Positions 63,345-64,000 of a DNA stretch of 64,000 bases are shown in pieces (position 1 is the stretch's first letter; each line of letters opens with the position of its first letter). The position numbers were made by a program, and so were the translations under genes. The stretch covers positions 16,741 to 80,740 of the forward strand of contig NZ_BJXA01000038.1 of assembly GCF_007990755.1 (NCBI RefSeq), written 5' to 3'. The notes under the pieces were generated by a model that saw nothing but the letters and a program-made list of their open reading frames with translations, searched no databases and was not told the DNA's origin. Origin of the DNA: Nocardia ninae NBRC 108245 (GTDB lineage: Bacteria; Actinomycetota; Actinomycetes; Mycobacteriales; Mycobacteriaceae).

Positions 63345-64000
63345 GTGCGTGAACTTCGAGTGATCGGGGTGACGCCCGACTCCACGCACATCGTGTGTAT
63401 CGACACCGAGTCCGGAGCGAAGTACCGGCTTCCCGCCGACGACAAGCTACGAGCCGCAGCACGCGGAGACCTTGCCCGATTCGGCCAGATAGAGATCGAA
63501 ATGGAAGCAACTATGCGTCCTCGCGATATCCAGGCTCGAATCCGGGCCGGTGCCTCCGTCGACCAGGTCACCGAAGAATCCGGCATGCCGGCCAGCCGCG
63601 TCGAGCGGTTCGCCTACCCGGTGTTGCTGGAGCGTGCCCGCGCTGCCGAACTCGCGCAGAAGGCGCATCCCGTCCGCCCCGACGGCCCCGCCGTGGAAAC
63701 CCTCATCGATGTCGTCACCGCCGCCTTCACCGAGCGCGGCCACAACATCGAAGGCGCCGAATGGGACGCCTGGAAAGACGAAAAAGGCTTCTGGGTCGCC
63801 CAATTGCAGTGGCAGAACGGGCGTTCCGAAATCGCCGCGCACTGGCGCTACCAGCCCGACGCGCACGGCGGCTCGGTCTCCCCGCTCGACGACCCCGCCT
63901 CCGATCTGATCGATCCCGACTTCGGCCGAGCGCTACGCGGTCTCGCGACGATCCTGCCCGCCGAGCCCGAGGTGGCCGCGCCCGCACCGCAGCCCGAGCC
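63345..64000 (+). CDS. sepH: Cell division protein SepH, 5' part (runs off the window)
   Basis: Frame open from the GTG to the window end (218 codons); no stop is reached. N-terminus MRELRVIGVTPDSTHIVC is DUF3071, the FtsZ-regulating SepH domain, with MRPRDIQARIRAGASVDQVT (helix-turn-helix) and the aromatic FAYPVLLERARA. A perfect AAGGAGG ribosome-binding site lies 6 nt before the GTG. SepH stimulates FtsZ assembly in actinobacteria. The C-terminal Pro/Ala region is beginning at the edge. Gene order serC-sepH is the same as in mycobacteria. Confidence 0.9.
   Translation, partial: MRELRVIGVTPDSTHIVCIDTESGAKYRLPADDKLRAAARGDLARFGQIEIEMEATMRPRDIQARIRAGASVDQVTEESGMPASRVERFAYPVLLERARAAELAQKAHPVRPDGPAVETLIDVVTAAFTERGHNIEGAEWDAWKDEKGFWVAQLQWQNGRSEIAAHWRYQPDAHGGSVSPLDDPASDLIDPDFGRALRGLATILPAEPEVAAPAPQPE

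Overview
The window is 64 kb of high-G+C actinobacterial chromosome, most likely from Nocardia or a close mycolic-acid relative. The evidence is the gene set: a gliding-type conservon (cvnA-D), prrA/prrB, accD3, an EchA6-like crotonase, LigD, a second citrate synthase of the CitA type, SepH, a haemophore-type secreted protein and two MT0933-type antitoxins. The block prrAB, gltA2, citA, serC, sepH has the gene order and relative orientations remembered from the Mycobacterium tuberculosis Rv0883c-Rv0903c region, read inverted, with the accD3/echA6/metallo-hydrolase neighbours of that region (Rv0904c-Rv0906) nearby. No rRNA, CRISPR array, insertion sequence or integrase was seen; one tRNA gene is present.

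Layout. 1-4.7 kb: 3' part of a Baeyer-Villiger-type monooxygenase, a membrane protein with a Gly/Phe/Asp tail, an S41 peptidase lipoprotein and a methyltransferase. 4.76-9.04 kb: tRNA-Arg(CCT), then an apparent island bounded by a 15/16 copy of the tRNA 3' end. It carries an HTH-methylase-specificity fusion coupled to a two-helix membrane protein, and an AbiE-type toxin-antitoxin remnant. 9.1-18.9 kb: haloacetate-dehalogenase-like hydrolase divergent from a BTAD/ATPase regulator, SDR divergent from a LysR regulator, secreted lipase, PfpI protein, PLP decarboxylase. 19.0-27.2 kb: a large copper-radical (galactose) oxidase homologue, a class III nucleotide cyclase and a nearby class III cyclic-nucleotide phosphodiesterase, pseudouridine synthase, MarR and AraC regulators. 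27.3-31.9 kb: a second monooxygenase and an ECF transporter (fused S-A-A' protein plus EcfT) linked by two tandem micro-ORFs that resemble mycobacterial MIRUs. 32-41.6 kb: secreted proteins, LigD flanked on both sides by MT0933-type antitoxin genes, metallo-hydrolase and EchA6-like crotonase, flavoprotein, aldo/keto reductase. 41.7-48.5 kb: accD3 and the conservon, whose sensor kinase has a tract of about 27 Leu-Pro-Gln-Arg motifs. 48.8-64 kb: prpE, haemophore-like protein, prrAB, an orphan Pip/YhgE-like lipoprotein, FKBP, gltA2, MFS exporter, pdxH, citA, polysaccharide deacetylase, serC and the 5' part of sepH.

How the genes work together: central carbon flow (two citrate synthases, propionyl-CoA synthetase, acyl-CoA carboxylase subunit), envelope lipid and wall functions (EchA6, AccD3, deacetylase, lipases), signalling (PrrAB, conservon, cyclase/phosphodiesterase pair), and an accessory defence-like island at the tRNA. 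The strongest candidates for something undescribed are the methylase/membrane-protein island, the micro-ORF chain in the ECF operon, the LPQR tract of CvnA and the repeat-bearing copper oxidase.
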